NCBI GenBank assembly: GCA_022376465.1
Contig: JACDTU010000028.1
Location: 240,289 to 304,288 of the forward strand
From: Cubamyces lactineus
Taxonomy: Eukaryota; Basidiomycota; Agaricomycetes; Polyporales; Polyporaceae
Direction of reading: 5' to 3'
Length of the DNA: 64,000 nucleotides
The translations under genes were made by a program, and so were the position numbers. The notes under the pieces are model-generated. The model was given only the letters and a program-made list of their open reading frames with translations. It did no database searches and was not told where the DNA came from. This document shows positions 13,443 to 23,559 of this stretch, piece by piece; the first letter of the stretch is position 1; every line of letters starts with the position of its first letter.

Positions 13443-15035
13443 GTGTCGGCCCGGGTAGGGCGTGTCTGCCTCATCCGCTCGCTATATACTGTGATTCAGA
13501 ATTCGGATGTCGTCGGACCACTATCAATATGGAACTTGATGCAATATCGTGCACCGTCACTCCTCAGGAGTGCATGGGAGCCGCCCGGGTGGAGAGCGAC
13601 GATAGGGCCCCGTACCATTCCTACGAAGCGCTAGCTCTACGAGTGGGTCGTCCGGGTTGATGCACAATGGTACAACGTACGGTCATTCAGTAGAGCAAGA
13701 CAACCCGGAAGAGGCAAAAAGACGAGATAAGCTCACAAGAGGAGGAACTGTACGAAGCTGTAAGTGGCCAACAAGTACCTCCTTGATCATTTGACTCTGG
13801 AGTAGCGGTTTGTGGACCACCCGATAGCAGAGAGCAAAAGAAAAACAGACTGGCAACGATTGCAGTCCCAATAAAATAGCGCAGACAATGTCACACAATT
13901 GTGATGCAGCATTCTGCATGAATCCCATGCCCTGCCGTCCTGCCCGTCTGCCCACTGGGTAACTCTAGTTGTAGTTCATGACATCGCTTGTATGGCGAAC
14001 CACCTGCTATCGACAAGTTGCGCGTGCCCCGTTTGTGTATGTAGTATCCAAAAAACGGTGGACACCATAGCAAGTCTCATTGTCTTGTTCTCTTTGAGAA
14101 TCGTTATAGGTGGACAGAGCTGAGGGTTCCCAAGGACGGCCCAAAGCTACAACGTTTTCATCGACTGCGACCCCCTTCCCAGCATGTCGTCGGAGCGACA
14201 GTTCACCATGCGATCTTAGCCAAGCACTCGCGTTGCTTCGTGAAATCAGATGCGATATCTGAATGGGTGTGGCGCGTTGCACTCTAGGGTGACTAGTACA
14301 GTGACGGCCATAATTATCCTGCCACCCCCCTTCGGGCGCTTAGATATTTACATTGTGCAAAATCTCCGAAATCTATGAGACATATTTGTGTCTGTATTGA
14401 AAGCCTGCTGTCTATAGTATATAGTGCATTAAGCCATATCTTGAAACTCTGGATTGTTTGTGAGATTTTTGGAGATTTTCTGAAGATGTGTCTGACTGGG
14501 GCCCCTGAAAATGGGTCCTGTTCAAGCATTCTCAAGCCATATCTCCTAATCAATGGCATGGTGGGGCGTGGGGTATAGGCAGATATATAACCCACTGTTG
14601 CTGCAATAATGTACTGGAACACATTGTACATGGACCAAAGTTTACGGGGAGAAATTGGGCACTGTTATCATGAACACAAAAATTGAGTTGCTCCATCTTT
14701 TGATGTAGGCAACCAAAACCATTTGTATATGATGATGTCTACTACTGTCTGACATTAATGTATATGCATTTCAGTCAAGGAGAGAGCCAGTGGTGCCAGA
14801 GAAAATGCCCAAAAAATATGTCTTGGGCCAGACTTGAGTGCAATGTAGTACTTACAGTATTTCGAGAGAATGCGAAAGCTGCCATTAATTGTATAGCCTG
14901 TGAATAATTCTATGGAAGGGGCCCTATATATACTCAGTGGGTTCGGGGACTGGTAGTTCCTGGTTCAGCTGCAGGAATGCAGAATGTGGATGTATACAAC
15001 CAGTCATTTTGCCACCCTGCCATAAAATACACATA
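13443..15035. other. gene-free, partly AT-rich region before the transposon nest
   Basis: No frame here has protein-like composition. From about 14290 to 14930 the base composition becomes clearly more AT-rich than the host genes, with several A/T tracts and a TATATATA at 14923-14931. This is the look of decayed repeat DNA, but I could match it to no element in the window. The end at 15035 is the insertion point of element A. Confidence 0.45.
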
Positions 15036-15040
15036 CCAGG
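15036..15040. repeat. target-site duplication of element A, left copy (CCAGG)
   Basis: CCAGG immediately before the first LTR base (T15041) is repeated exactly at 46239-46243 after the last LTR base. A perfect 5-bp duplication is what Ty3/Gypsy integrases make, so 15041-46238 is one insertion. Confidence 0.9.
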
Positions 15041-15319
15041 TGTAAGGATTCCGTGCAACTAGCACGGGATCCACACTGGAATGTGCCACGAGCACATTCC
15101 GACATTCCGAAGGGGATGGCGCTAATCGCGCCATCCGCGTAGATTACAAACACTTGTACTAGATCTATGCGAGCGTACGGCGCCCTAGACGTTCGGGGTC
15201 TGGGCGCCTGGTGGGTAAGTCTTTCTTACCCACCATCCTCACGAGTACGCCGAGCCCAATACGAGCCCGGTCCAGAGTACTTGAGGATAGGGTGTGGAAG
15301 ACACCCGTGAGTTTTAACA
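15041..15319 (+). repeat. element A 5' LTR (279 bp)
   Basis: Begins TGTAAGGATTCCG and ends GTTTTAACA. There is no TATA box. The LTR is a chain of hairpins with five-base loops: stems 15046-15056/15062-15072 (loop AACTA), 15078-15086/15092-15100 (CACGA), 15114-15122/15128-15136 (TAATC), 15210-15219/15225-15234 (TCTTT) and 15290-15295/15301-15306 (GGAAG). A longer GGCGCCC/GGGCGCC inverted repeat lies around 15178-15207. Confidence 0.93.
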
Positions 15320-15412
15320 CTTTTTTACTCTTCCGAGTAGCGAACAACAAGCCCGAATTGGGCCCGACGTCACACGTCATCAAGAATCCCCCATTCCACC
15401 AACTCAACTTCT

Positions 15413-15437
15413 ATCTCTAGACATGGCGTCTAGAGAT
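15413..15437 (+). promoter_or_regulatory. hairpin with the gag start codon in its loop
   Basis: A perfect 10-bp stem (15413-15422 with 15428-15437, core TCTCTAGAC/GTCTAGAGA) closes a five-base loop ATGGC. The first three loop bases are the gag ATG (15423-15425). In the RNA the start codon would be presented in a loop, which could tune translation or packaging. Three smaller hairpins precede it in the leader (15326-15339, 15351-15363, 15366-15378). Confidence 0.75.
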
Positions 15438-18400
15438 TCTCCCACAGGAGAGGGGCAACCATCACGGTTGTCCCCGAAGACAACTCGTCCTCCTCTCGCA
15501 CCTCTTGCCGCGTCGGCATCAGGTCCGAGCAGGTCCACCCCCTCGCAATTAGCGGGGGGTTCTTCACCTTTCGAATTGCTGCAAGCTGGCAGCGCGACGA
15601 CCTCCAAGAAACCTTCACCTCTCGCTAGCAGAGCAGCTAGCAAGAGCCGGCCAAGCAGCAGATCATCAAACCGTTCAAACGCGAACAGTGACCGAGGTAA
15701 GCGAAGGGCTACCTCGCCCCGAGCATACAGAACTCCACCCGAGACAGAAGAGCCCGCCGAGCAATTAGTTCGCGCGGGTAACAAGCAATCACCTAGGTCG
15801 GATCACGAAGGACGATTGCAACAAGCAATCGAGTCGGGACAAGTGTCTAGACGTCAGTCAGAGCAAGGCAGCCAAGCGCTGCAGAAAGCCGCGATAGCCG
15901 GCTTACTTCGAGATGCGCGAGCACGATATAGCCAGCTCGCACAACAAGTGCAGCAGGCTGAAGAGCAATTCACAGCTCAAATAGAAGCTGTAATGGCTGC
16001 TACTGGGTTGTCCTTGGACTGGGAAGACGAGCGAGAAAACGACAAGTCGTCATTTCATGAGGATGACGCCATGTCCTCCAGAGACGAACAGCAGGTGGAC
16101 GATCTAGTCCAACCTGAAGAAAACGACCAGTCAGGCCCCGAAGAAGAAGGACCTCAACGATTCGTGAGTGGAGTGCAAGAAGCTCTCCACCGTCTTGATG
16201 CAGGACGAATGCATCGTCTGCGAAGTGCCGGATTGGCGGAAGAGGAGCACTTCATTAGTACTCCTCAAACAAGCCCGTCGTATCATTCGGCCAGTGCCCA
16301 ATTTGGACGCACCGAGGAGCAACGAGCCCCTCGGCGTAGTGTCGCGTTCGATGGGCTTGGTCCAAGTTCGATGCCGTCCGTTGAGGATTCGCTGGTTGCG
16401 GATCCCCAGCCTTCAGCATCGAGAGGTCCGGCATATAGGCAGACGGCGTGGACTTTGCCATTATCGGGACCGAGTGCCTGGGGTCCTCGTAGGACCTCGA
16501 TGGCACCTACTATCACAGCGCCTATCTCGGGTTCACGCGAACCACGAGAAGACTTAGCCTACGTTGGCCCCATAGCCAACGTACGCGATGGTATAGGAGT
16601 TCAAAGGCTCCTTACCATGATAGATGAACAAGTGGGAAGTGATCCCACCGACGAGCCGCCTGCGTATTTGAAGCTGGCTAAATTGCCAGCTCCACCGCAA
16701 TACGAAGGCAAGGACGACGCCGACAAGTTCGAGGTCTGGCTTCAAAGCCTACTCGAATATTTCAGTACCCTGCGCCTAACTGGCAAAGGGTTCGATAAGG
16801 ATCGTCTGCGACTAGCAGGCAATAGCCTAGGTGGCAACGCAGCCACCTGGTTCTACAACACCATCAAGTCCCCGACGCGCGAGAAGACGCACTGGACGTT
16901 CGAAGAAGCCATAGTAGGCTTATATCGACGGTTCATTCACCGCGATATGCATTTGGTAGCAGAGCAGCAATTCGCTGCTCTGAAATACGACTCCACTAAG
17001 GGTGGAGTCGCAGCACTTTACGAACAGATGCGCTTCCACGCCGACAAGATGTGGGAGAAGCCTACCGACTTCCAGATGCGCAAGAAACTGCTCGAAACAT
17101 TACCCTACCAATTCGAGCAAACCCTCACTATATACAAAGGGCTATCTGCCCAGTATAACACATTCTGGGAGATTTACCAGGCCGCGCTCGAATATGAGCA
17201 AAGCCTCCGAATTCTGCAAAGCCGACGAAACTCGCGTGAAACATCGGGTACACAGGCTAGTACCTCTAGTTCAGGCAAAGCATCACGAGACGCTAAGTCT
17301 GGACGATCGCATGGAACATCACATCGTCAGCAACAACGAACCACTGCAAATAGCAGTGGCAAACCGGGATGGTCCTATCATAGACCATCCGACAATCGAA
17401 ATTACCGTGCACCTCAAGCGAGTGCTTCAGGTACACGGCCCACTTCATCCACTAATGTACCCCGCAATGAGCGCGGTACGGGTCCGGTGAAGTGCTTCGC
17501 ATGTGGCCAAATAGGCCATTACGCAAGTGATCCAACCTGTCCGAAGTATGGGAAGCAAAATACTTCCCATAACGCGAGGATGTTCGCGCAGCAAGTAGTG
17601 CACGAACCTCCAGCGGACGAAGAAGAGCCGGTTCCACTAGAACCTGCTGAAGTCCCTCCTAAGGAGGAAGCGGAAGAGGAACATCCCTTTTCCGAAACAA
17701 TCCCTGAACCCGAAGCGGATTACCCCGAATCCGAATTCGGAGGTAATGGATCTCAATACGAATCGGATCGAGAAGACTTACCCTCGCCGATATTCGAAGA
17801 AGAGATCGAATTCAATGGCATGCGCGTAGCAGCAATAAAAGAGATCGAAACTGATCTCTTGCGAGCCCATGCGATGGCCGTTCAACCAGAACGGAACATC
17901 CGGCATGGGTGGCTATACGATGCTAAGGTCCGAAGGTTGACAAGGCCTGAAGACCAACCGAAGCGTAATGAGTACGCACAGCGCACACTATGTGCTGAGA
18001 TACCCATCAATGGTATCAAAGCTCTGGCGTTATTCGATTCGGGTTGCACAACCGACTCGATGACACACGAGATGGCGTATCTGTGCAGAGCAGATCGCAT
18101 CGACCTGAACGAACCCGTTGGGCTCCAACTAGGAACCAAGGGAAGTAGAACGCGCATCAATCTCGGTGCGCGTGCTACGGTACAGGTCGGCCCAGTCAAG
18201 GCTGACCACTACTTCGATGTAGTAGACATCGACAAATACGATGTCATCTTGGGTACCATGTTCTGTCGAGAGCACAAAGTAGTGCTCAACTTTGGCAACG
18301 ACACGGTAACGGTAAAGGGACAATCGATTAGATTGTTCGACCCGGCCGAGTACGAAACGCGAAGACGACGTCAGGAAAATGACGTCGCAAAAGGAATTGC

Positions 18401-18497
18401 ACAAAGCAATATCCCGCCACCTAAGGCTAATCGGCCTATGGTGGACAAGGGAAAGAATACAACCCAGTATTCTACGCCCACAGCATCCGCAAAGTAG
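15423..18497 (+). CDS. gag: element A Gag-protease polyprotein
   Basis: 1024 codons from ATG 15423 to TAG 18497. A long low-complexity N-terminus is followed by the retrotransposon Gag capsid region (about 420-600: KFEVWLQSLLEYFSTLRL, WFYNTIKSPT, ALYEQMRFHADKMW). A zinc knuckle at about 691-706 reads CFACGQIGHYASDPTC; its last spacing is six residues instead of the usual four. An acidic linker leads to a retropepsin-like domain with DSG at about 872 (LFDSGCTTDSM) in place of the common DTG, then DVVDIDKYDVILGTMF. The frame is intact. The stop is UAG, and Pol continues in the same frame. Confidence 0.92.
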   Translation: MASRDSPTGEGQPSRLSPKTTRPPLAPLAASASGPSRSTPSQLAGGSSPFELLQAGSATTSKKPSPLASRAASKSRPSSRSSNRSNANSDRGKRRATSPRAYRTPPETEEPAEQLVRAGNKQSPRSDHEGRLQQAIESGQVSRRQSEQGSQALQKAAIAGLLRDARARYSQLAQQVQQAEEQFTAQIEAVMAATGLSLDWEDERENDKSSFHEDDAMSSRDEQQVDDLVQPEENDQSGPEEEGPQRFVSGVQEALHRLDAGRMHRLRSAGLAEEEHFISTPQTSPSYHSASAQFGRTEEQRAPRRSVAFDGLGPSSMPSVEDSLVADPQPSASRGPAYRQTAWTLPLSGPSAWGPRRTSMAPTITAPISGSREPREDLAYVGPIANVRDGIGVQRLLTMIDEQVGSDPTDEPPAYLKLAKLPAPPQYEGKDDADKFEVWLQSLLEYFSTLRLTGKGFDKDRLRLAGNSLGGNAATWFYNTIKSPTREKTHWTFEEAIVGLYRRFIHRDMHLVAEQQFAALKYDSTKGGVAALYEQMRFHADKMWEKPTDFQMRKKLLETLPYQFEQTLTIYKGLSAQYNTFWEIYQAALEYEQSLRILQSRRNSRETSGTQASTSSSGKASRDAKSGRSHGTSHRQQQRTTANSSGKPGWSYHRPSDNRNYRAPQASASGTRPTSSTNVPRNERGTGPVKCFACGQIGHYASDPTCPKYGKQNTSHNARMFAQQVVHEPPADEEEPVPLEPAEVPPKEEAEEEHPFSETIPEPEADYPESEFGGNGSQYESDREDLPSPIFEEEIEFNGMRVAAIKEIETDLLRAHAMAVQPERNIRHGWLYDAKVRRLTRPEDQPKRNEYAQRTLCAEIPINGIKALALFDSGCTTDSMTHEMAYLCRADRIDLNEPVGLQLGTKGSRTRINLGARATVQVGPVKADHYFDVVDIDKYDVILGTMFCREHKVVLNFGNDTVTVKGQSIRLFDPAEYETRRRRQENDVAKGIAQSNIPPPKANRPMVDKGKNTTQYSTPTASAK

Positions 18498-18547
18498 AGG
18501 AGCGTGGTGCATTCCACGAAAGTGGAACCCTCCCGAACGCACCGCGC
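18495..18547 (+). promoter_or_regulatory. candidate stop-codon readthrough signal between Gag and Pol
   Basis: Gag ends in UAG (18495-18497) and Pol follows in the same frame with no other stop. Four bases later (AGGA) a 9-bp stem begins: 18502-18510 (GCGTGGTGC) pairs with 18539-18547 (GCACCGCGC), with one G-U pair. Inside its loop lies a second hairpin, TTCCAC (18512-18517) with GTGGAA (18522-18527), loop GAAA. UAG followed by a strong structure is the arrangement used for Gag-Pol readthrough in gammaretroviruses. Reinitiation at ATG 18561 in the same frame is the alternative. Confidence 0.6.
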
Positions 18548-21500
18548 GACAAGCGACTTAATGTCGTCAGGAGGGGGAGGGGACGGCAACTCAGCCGTTA
18601 AGATTCCTGTACGACATCAAGGTCGGGCCAAAACAGACTCAGCCCCAAATATCAATGAAAGATTTGTGCCAACTAGGCACTCATCTACGGAACCCAGAAG
18701 AGACCGATGGGGTCAAGAAGATCCCTACGGAATGAACGAGATGCTTGATCGGATTGCAAAAGAGCAATGGGAAGATGAGATAATACGACGAAGCCACGTT
18801 GGCTTCGTCATAGACGAAAAAGAGGAGGAGCTAATCAAGCTCCGCGAAAAGTGGTATGCGAAGACGGAGGACATCATGCGTCCTCCGCCAGATGAATTAC
18901 CTCCTTATAGGGAGATAAATCATCGCATTCCACTCATCGACGAACAGAAGAAGTACCGCTATCACCTACCTCGGTGTGCGGAAGTAGTCAAGCCCGCACT
19001 GATCGAGAAGATCAGGCGGTACGTTAAGGCAGGATGGTGGCGACATGCCACTGTGGAGCAAGCAGCTCCCCTGCTATGCGTAGCCAAGAAAGACGGCAAA
19101 TTACGGACAGTTGTTGACGCACATCAGCGTAACAACAATACGGTCCACGACCTCACGCCATTTCCGGACCAGGATCTGATCCGGATGGATGTCGCTCGAG
19201 CTAAGTATCGCTCGAAGATCGACTTATCCGATGCGTATGAACAAATACGCATAATAGCTGAGGACGTGTGGAAGACAGCGTTTGCCACTCCTTGTGGCAC
19301 GTTTGTGAGCGAGGTCATGCAACAGGGTGACACGAACGCTCCATCAACGTTCCAACGCCTGATGACTTCCTTGTTCTGGGATTGCATTGGACGATTTGTC
19401 CATGTATATCTCGACGATATCTTTGTGTATTCGGACTCCATCGAGGAACACGAAAAGCACCTGGAGATCGTCTTCGAGAAGCTACGCAAAGCGCAGCTGT
19501 ATTTAAGCCGCAAAAAATGCGACTTATTCTCGAAGGACATGGACTGTCTCGGTCATCGAATAGATGATCGGGGACTTCACGCCGATATGGACAAGATGAG
19601 CAGAATCCGCAATTGGAGGACTCCTCGTTCGTACCAGGAAGTGCAACGCTTCCTGGGTCTAGTCAACTACCTCGCACACTTCATGCCTGATGTAACGGCG
19701 TACACCACGCCATTATCGGGTATGATTAGGAACGACAGACCTTTCGTCTGGCGCGCATTGCACGACAAGTGCTTTGAGTCGATCAAAGCCTTGGCTTGCA
19801 AAGTTCCCATTCTCAAGCCGATCGACCCCAACAGGAATGAGCCTATTTGGCTCATTTGCGACGCTTCCGTATATGGGCTCGGTGCCCTATACGGCCAAGG
19901 ACCTAACTGGCAAACCTGTCGTCCTGCTGGACTTCTATCTAAGAAGTTCACGAGTGCGCAACGAGCGTACCCCACTTATGAGCAGGAAGCTCTAGCAATT
20001 CTCGAAGGATTGATGAAGTGGGAGGACAAACTACTAGGACGACATGTCCACGTAGTAACAGACCACAAGGCCTTGGAATTCTTGCAAGGGATACCTCGGC
20101 CCAACAGCCGACAAATCCGGTGGTACGAGTTTTTAGCTCGTTTCCAGTACGACATCACGTACATCCCGGGCAAGTTGAACAAAGTAGCTGACTGCTTGTC
20201 ACGCTACTATGAGAACGACAACTTCGATGAACCCGTCAACGAGTGGGACTACGTCAACGCAGACGTACGTCTTGATCCGAATGGGGATTTTCTTCCCTTT
20301 TCGCGAATGATCGAGTTGAAGGCTAGTCGTATTTTGCGACGATCTGCAAGGCTAGCGGAGAAGCAAGAAGCTTCTCTTGCTGCAAAAGCCAAACTTCCAG
20401 AAGTTGTCGAAGATCGCGTTCAGGAAGCCCAACAGCTTTCTGTAGCCCGTCCACAAACAGTGAACGAGGCTCCGAAGAAGGACGAAGATCCTACAGTAGG
20501 AGAACTCCTATCATCAGGACCTCCACTCAAGATTCGAGTGGAATCACAAGATGGATTCCATAACGCTATCCGAAAGGGATACGTTATGGACACGATGTTC
20601 AAGAAAATCGTCGAGGATCCGTCTCAGCACAAGGCCTTCACCATGCGTGAAGGTCTTCTCTACACTCAGAACCATAGCGGTAGCGAGGTACTATGTGTAC
20701 CTCGCGTACTACTCAAGGCTAGGATGCTGCCCGAGCTAGTTATCGACTGTGCTCACGGCACGCTTGGTCATCTCGGGCCTCAACGCACGTCTGACTACGT
20801 TAGGCGATGGTTCTGGTGGCCTAGCCTACGCAAGGACGTAGATAAATTCTGCACATCTTGCGGCACTTGTCAGACCATTAAGGCGAGCAATCAGCTCCCT
20901 ATGGGTCTCTTACATAGTTTACCAATTCCACGAATGCCGTGGAATTCGATTTCGATGGATTTTGTGGGTCCTTTCCCGCCGTCGCACGGACACGATTATG
21001 TGTGGGTGATCGTCTGTCGATTAACTTCACTGGTACACTTAGTACCTATCAATACTACTACTACCGCGGCCGAGTTGGCCATGGTCTATCTACGAGAAGT
21101 AGTGCGACTGCATGGACTGCCCGAGACTATTGTGTCTGACAGGGACAGCAAGTTCACGTCCAAATTTTGGCGCGAACTGCACCGGTTGATGGGGGCTAAA
21201 TTGCTCATGTCGACCGCTTTTCACCCACAGACAGATGGACTTAGCGAGCGAACTATTCGTTCGGTCACGCAAATTCTGAGAGCCATGGTAGCTCCGGACC
21301 AGAAAGACTGGTACGAGAAGCTACCCCTAGCCGAATTCGCCTTGAATTCAGCTACAAACGCATCTACTGGGTTTGCTCCATTCGAGTTGACCTACGGCTA
21401 CTTGCCGAAGTCAATGAGTGGTATCTCCACAGATACGCACTATCCCGGAGTGAAGGAGTACGCGCAACGAGCGCGTACTTATCTCGAGCAAGCACACGAC

Positions 21501-22037
21501 GCATTGATCGATGCGCGAGTGTCGCAAACGTTCCACGCGAACAAACGAAGACGGCACGAGCCCGACTTCGAGGTGGGGGACAAGGTATACTTGTCCACCA
21601 AGAATTTAGCAATACCGAAAGGACGAGCAAGAAAGCTCGTTCCCAAGTATATAGGCCCCTACACGATAATAGGAGCCTTCCCGGAGTCGTCCAACTACTT
21701 GTTGGACTTACCCGCTGAATTGAAGGAACGTCGGATACATCCGAAATTCCATGTGTCGCTACTAAGGCGACACGAGCCGAACGATGATGACTTGTTCCCT
21801 GGTCGAGAAGCACAGGCCTACTATGATGTAGGTCTAGACGACGAGCAAGAGTGGCTCGTCGACGAGATTATTGGACACGAGTGGGACGGCAAACGATGCC
21901 GTTTCCACGTACGATGGACGCTTGGTGACCATACATGGGAGCCATACGAGCATTGCAAAGAGCTCGTTGCTCTTGACAATTACTGTAACTTGATGGGGGT
22001 GAAGTCATGGCGGCAATTGCCTAGGCACAAGAGCTAG
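18498..22037 (+). CDS. pol: element A Pol: RT, RNase H, integrase, chromodomain
   Basis: In frame with Gag after one UAG; the first in-frame ATG is at 18561. Reverse transcriptase motifs: KKDGKLRTVVDAHQRN, KIDLSDAYEQIRI, QGDTNAPSTFQRLM and the catalytic VYLDDIFVY at about 302-310. RNase H follows (WLICDASVYGLGALYG, YEQEALAILE, TDHKALEFL). The integrase zinc motif HGTLGH...CTSCGTC and the DDE core (MDFVGPF, VSDRDSKF, AFHPQTDGLSERTIR) are complete. A C-terminal chromodomain (WLVDEIIGHEWDGKRCRFHV; WTLGDHTWEPYEH) suggests chromatin-guided integration. The frame is intact, so the element may be active. It ends at TAG 22035-22037, in the loop of an 11-bp hairpin. Confidence 0.95.
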   Translation, partial: RSVVHSTKVEPSRTHRATSDLMSSGGGGDGNSAVKIPVRHQGRAKTDSAPNINERFVPTRHSSTEPRRDRWGQEDPYGMNEMLDRIAKEQWEDEIIRRSHVGFVIDEKEEELIKLREKWYAKTEDIMRPPPDELPPYREINHRIPLIDEQKKYRYHLPRCAEVVKPALIEKIRRYVKAGWWRHATVEQAAPLLCVAKKDGKLRTVVDAHQRNNNTVHDLTPFPDQDLIRMDVARAKYRSKIDLSDAYEQIRIIAEDVWKTAFATPCGTFVSEVMQQGDTNAPSTFQRLMTSLFWDCIGRFVHVYLDDIFVYSDSIEEHEKHLEIVFEKLRKAQLYLSRKKCDLFSKDMDCLGHRIDDRGLHADMDKMSRIRNWRTPRSYQEVQRFLGLVNYLAHFMPDVTAYTTPLSGMIRNDRPFVWRALHDKCFESIKALACKVPILKPIDPNRNEPIWLICDASVYGLGALYGQGPNWQTCRPAGLLSKKFTSAQRAYPTYEQEALAILEGLMKWEDKLLGRHVHVVTDHKALEFLQGIPRPNSRQIRWYEFLARFQYDITYIPGKLNKVADCLSRYYENDNFDEPVNEWDYVNADVRLDPNGDFLPFSRMIELKASRILRRSARLAEKQEASLAAKAKLPEVVEDRVQEAQQLSVARPQTVNEAPKKDEDPTVGELLSSGPPLKIRVESQDGFHNAIRKGYVMDTMFKKIVEDPSQHKAFTMREGLLYTQNHSGSEVLCVPRVLLKARMLPELVIDCAHGTLGHLGPQRTSDYVRRWFWWPSLRKDVDKFCTSCGTCQTIKASNQLPMGLLHSLPIPRMPWNSISMDFVGPFPPSHGHDYVWVIVCRLTSLVHLVPINTTTTAAELAMVYLREVVRLHGLPETIVSDRDSKFTSKFWRELHRLMGAKLLMSTAFHPQTDGLSERTIRSVTQILRAMVAPDQKDWYEKLPLAEFALNSATNASTGFAPFELTYGYLPKSMSGISTDTHYPGVKEYAQRARTYLEQAHDALIDARVSQTFHANKRRRHEPDFEVGDKVYLSTKNLAIPKGRARKLVPKYIGPYTIIGAFPESSNYLLDLPAELKERRIHPKFHVSLLRRHEPNDDDLFPGREAQAYYDVGLDDEQEWLVDEIIGHEWDGKRCRFHVRWTLGDHTWEPYEHCKELVALDNYCNLMGVKSWRQLPRHKS

Positions 22038-22050
22038 TTGCTCTTGTGCC
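22024..22050 (+). promoter_or_regulatory. hairpin with the pol stop codon in its loop
   Basis: An 11-bp perfect stem (22024-22034 GGCACAAGAGC with 22040-22050 GCTCTTGTGCC) closes the five-base loop TAGTT. The first three loop bases are the pol stop codon. Two more five-loop hairpins follow: 22054-22060/22066-22072 and 22101-22109/22115-22123. Confidence 0.8.
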
Positions 22051-22285
22051 CTACCACTACTAGTCGTAGTGGGAGGCAAAGCCGAAGAAGCCAAGTCTTC
22101 GAAATGGTGATGTCCACCATTTCAATAAGCGCCGGATACGATCATGAGACGAGAGGACGCGACGCGTTACGCGTTAGCGCCGAATCTGGAGATTCAAACT
22201 CCACCAGCGCCAAACAGCGAGGACACGCGTTTTCGCTAAGTCTCCGTCTCTCGTGCCAGCCCTTCGCCAGCACTACACCACCACC

Positions 22286-23527
22286 ATGTCCAGCAACCAG
22301 CAACACCGTTCACCTCGCGGGCGACGACACTCGTCGCCGCCACTACCACCACCACTACCGTATGGGACTCCAGGGGGCGAAGACGTCATGGAACAAGACC
22401 CGGGGCATTCGCTAGTTGCGGATGCCCCCCAGCTGCCGCCCAGCTACTTTGCTGGGCCACAGCCTTTGCCGATGTCGGAACGACCGACACGATACGATCA
22501 GCCACCTCCCCCAGGATACAACTCGTATCCTGGACAAGGAGTCCACCCTCAACGTCAAGCTGCGCTGCCACACGCAGCGTACTTTGGTCAAGGGTCGTCC
22601 ACTCAGACGGCCCACTTCCCTCAACTACCAACCGTGCCTGCGGGATCAAGTATGCCCCTGGGTATGCCTCCGCTAATGCCAATCCCGGGCATTCCCAACC
22701 TCATGTGGGAGGAGATCCCCGACTACCCTTTGCTAGTCGCGCACCGGGAAGGCTGTGCTTGTTGCATGGACTTCCTGCGGCACTATGCCGCCGCGACGAA
22801 CGAAATGTCGTTCAGAGACGCACTCACGCGAGTCCAAACAGACTTGCAGAGGCGTTTCTGGGCGCATTTCGAGCAACACGCTCGGTCCTCAGGGGGAGGG
22901 GAGCGGGAACGAGAGCTCGAACGAGAACACGAGCGCGACGTCGGAAGGATCCGCGAGCTGCAACGAGCAGTTCGTGAATATGAAGAATTAGAACGAGCGA
23001 ACGCCAGGCTGCGTGAAGAGCGGGATTGGCTCCAAGACGAGCTACGCGACGTCCGTTCAGACAATGAACGGCTTCGCGGTGAGCGCAATCGCATCCGCGA
23101 GACATTACAAAATTTATACCGCGAGCGCAATCAGCCTCGCGGCCCATATCAGACTCCAAGTTCCAATCCCGACCATCGTCATCGAGACCCACGCGAGGTC
23201 AGTCCACGACGACCAGCTCAGTCTCGAACCACCACAACGAGTGGTGTGCCTACGAGTCAAGCCACGACTGAGGCGGGGCCGTCGAGAAGAAGGTCGCCAC
23301 CTCCGCAACGAGCGGAGGCGCAGCATACAGGACGAACAGCCTCGGCTGCTGGGTCTCACCGATCCAGTCAGCCGGAGGCCGCGATATCCCAGTCCAAAGG
23401 CAAGCAGCCTGTGGGCCGTGACGACTTCGACAATTTGTCGGAATTGTCGTCAGACAGCGACGGCAATCCTGTCGACCGCGACAAGATCCAGAAGGCCATC
23501 ATACGATCTCGTATGAGACGGGCGCGC
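22286..23527 (+). pseudogene. element A third ORF, 5' part (split by B1)
   Basis: From ATG 22286 the frame codes 414 codons up to the B1 insertion after C23527. The remainder continues in frame at 44167. Features: a proline/glutamine-rich start (PPLPPPLPYG, PPPPGYNSYPG), then a strongly charged coiled coil at about 205-285 (ERERELEREHERDVGR, ANARLREERDWLQDELRD), then an Arg/Ser/Pro-rich linker. No membrane segment is seen, so it is not env-like. The position after pol is unusual for a chromovirus. The frame was intact before the insertion. Function unknown; a nucleic-acid binding or assembly role is only a guess. Confidence 0.8.
23524..23527. repeat. target-site duplication of B1, left copy (GCGC)
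   Basis: GCGC precedes the B1 5' LTR (T23528) and follows its 3' LTR at 44163-44166. Removing one copy restores the reading frame of element A's third ORF, which confirms a 4-bp duplication. Confidence 0.85.
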
Positions 23528-23559
23528 TGTCACGCACCAATTTGGATTGGTACCTGGAC

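Noticed and set aside
18504..18560. GTG at 18504 as the true start of A Pol
   Set aside because: Nuclear fungal genes do not normally start at GTG. The frame is continuous with Gag through one UAG, and the first ATG is at 18561, so readthrough or reinitiation are better explanations.
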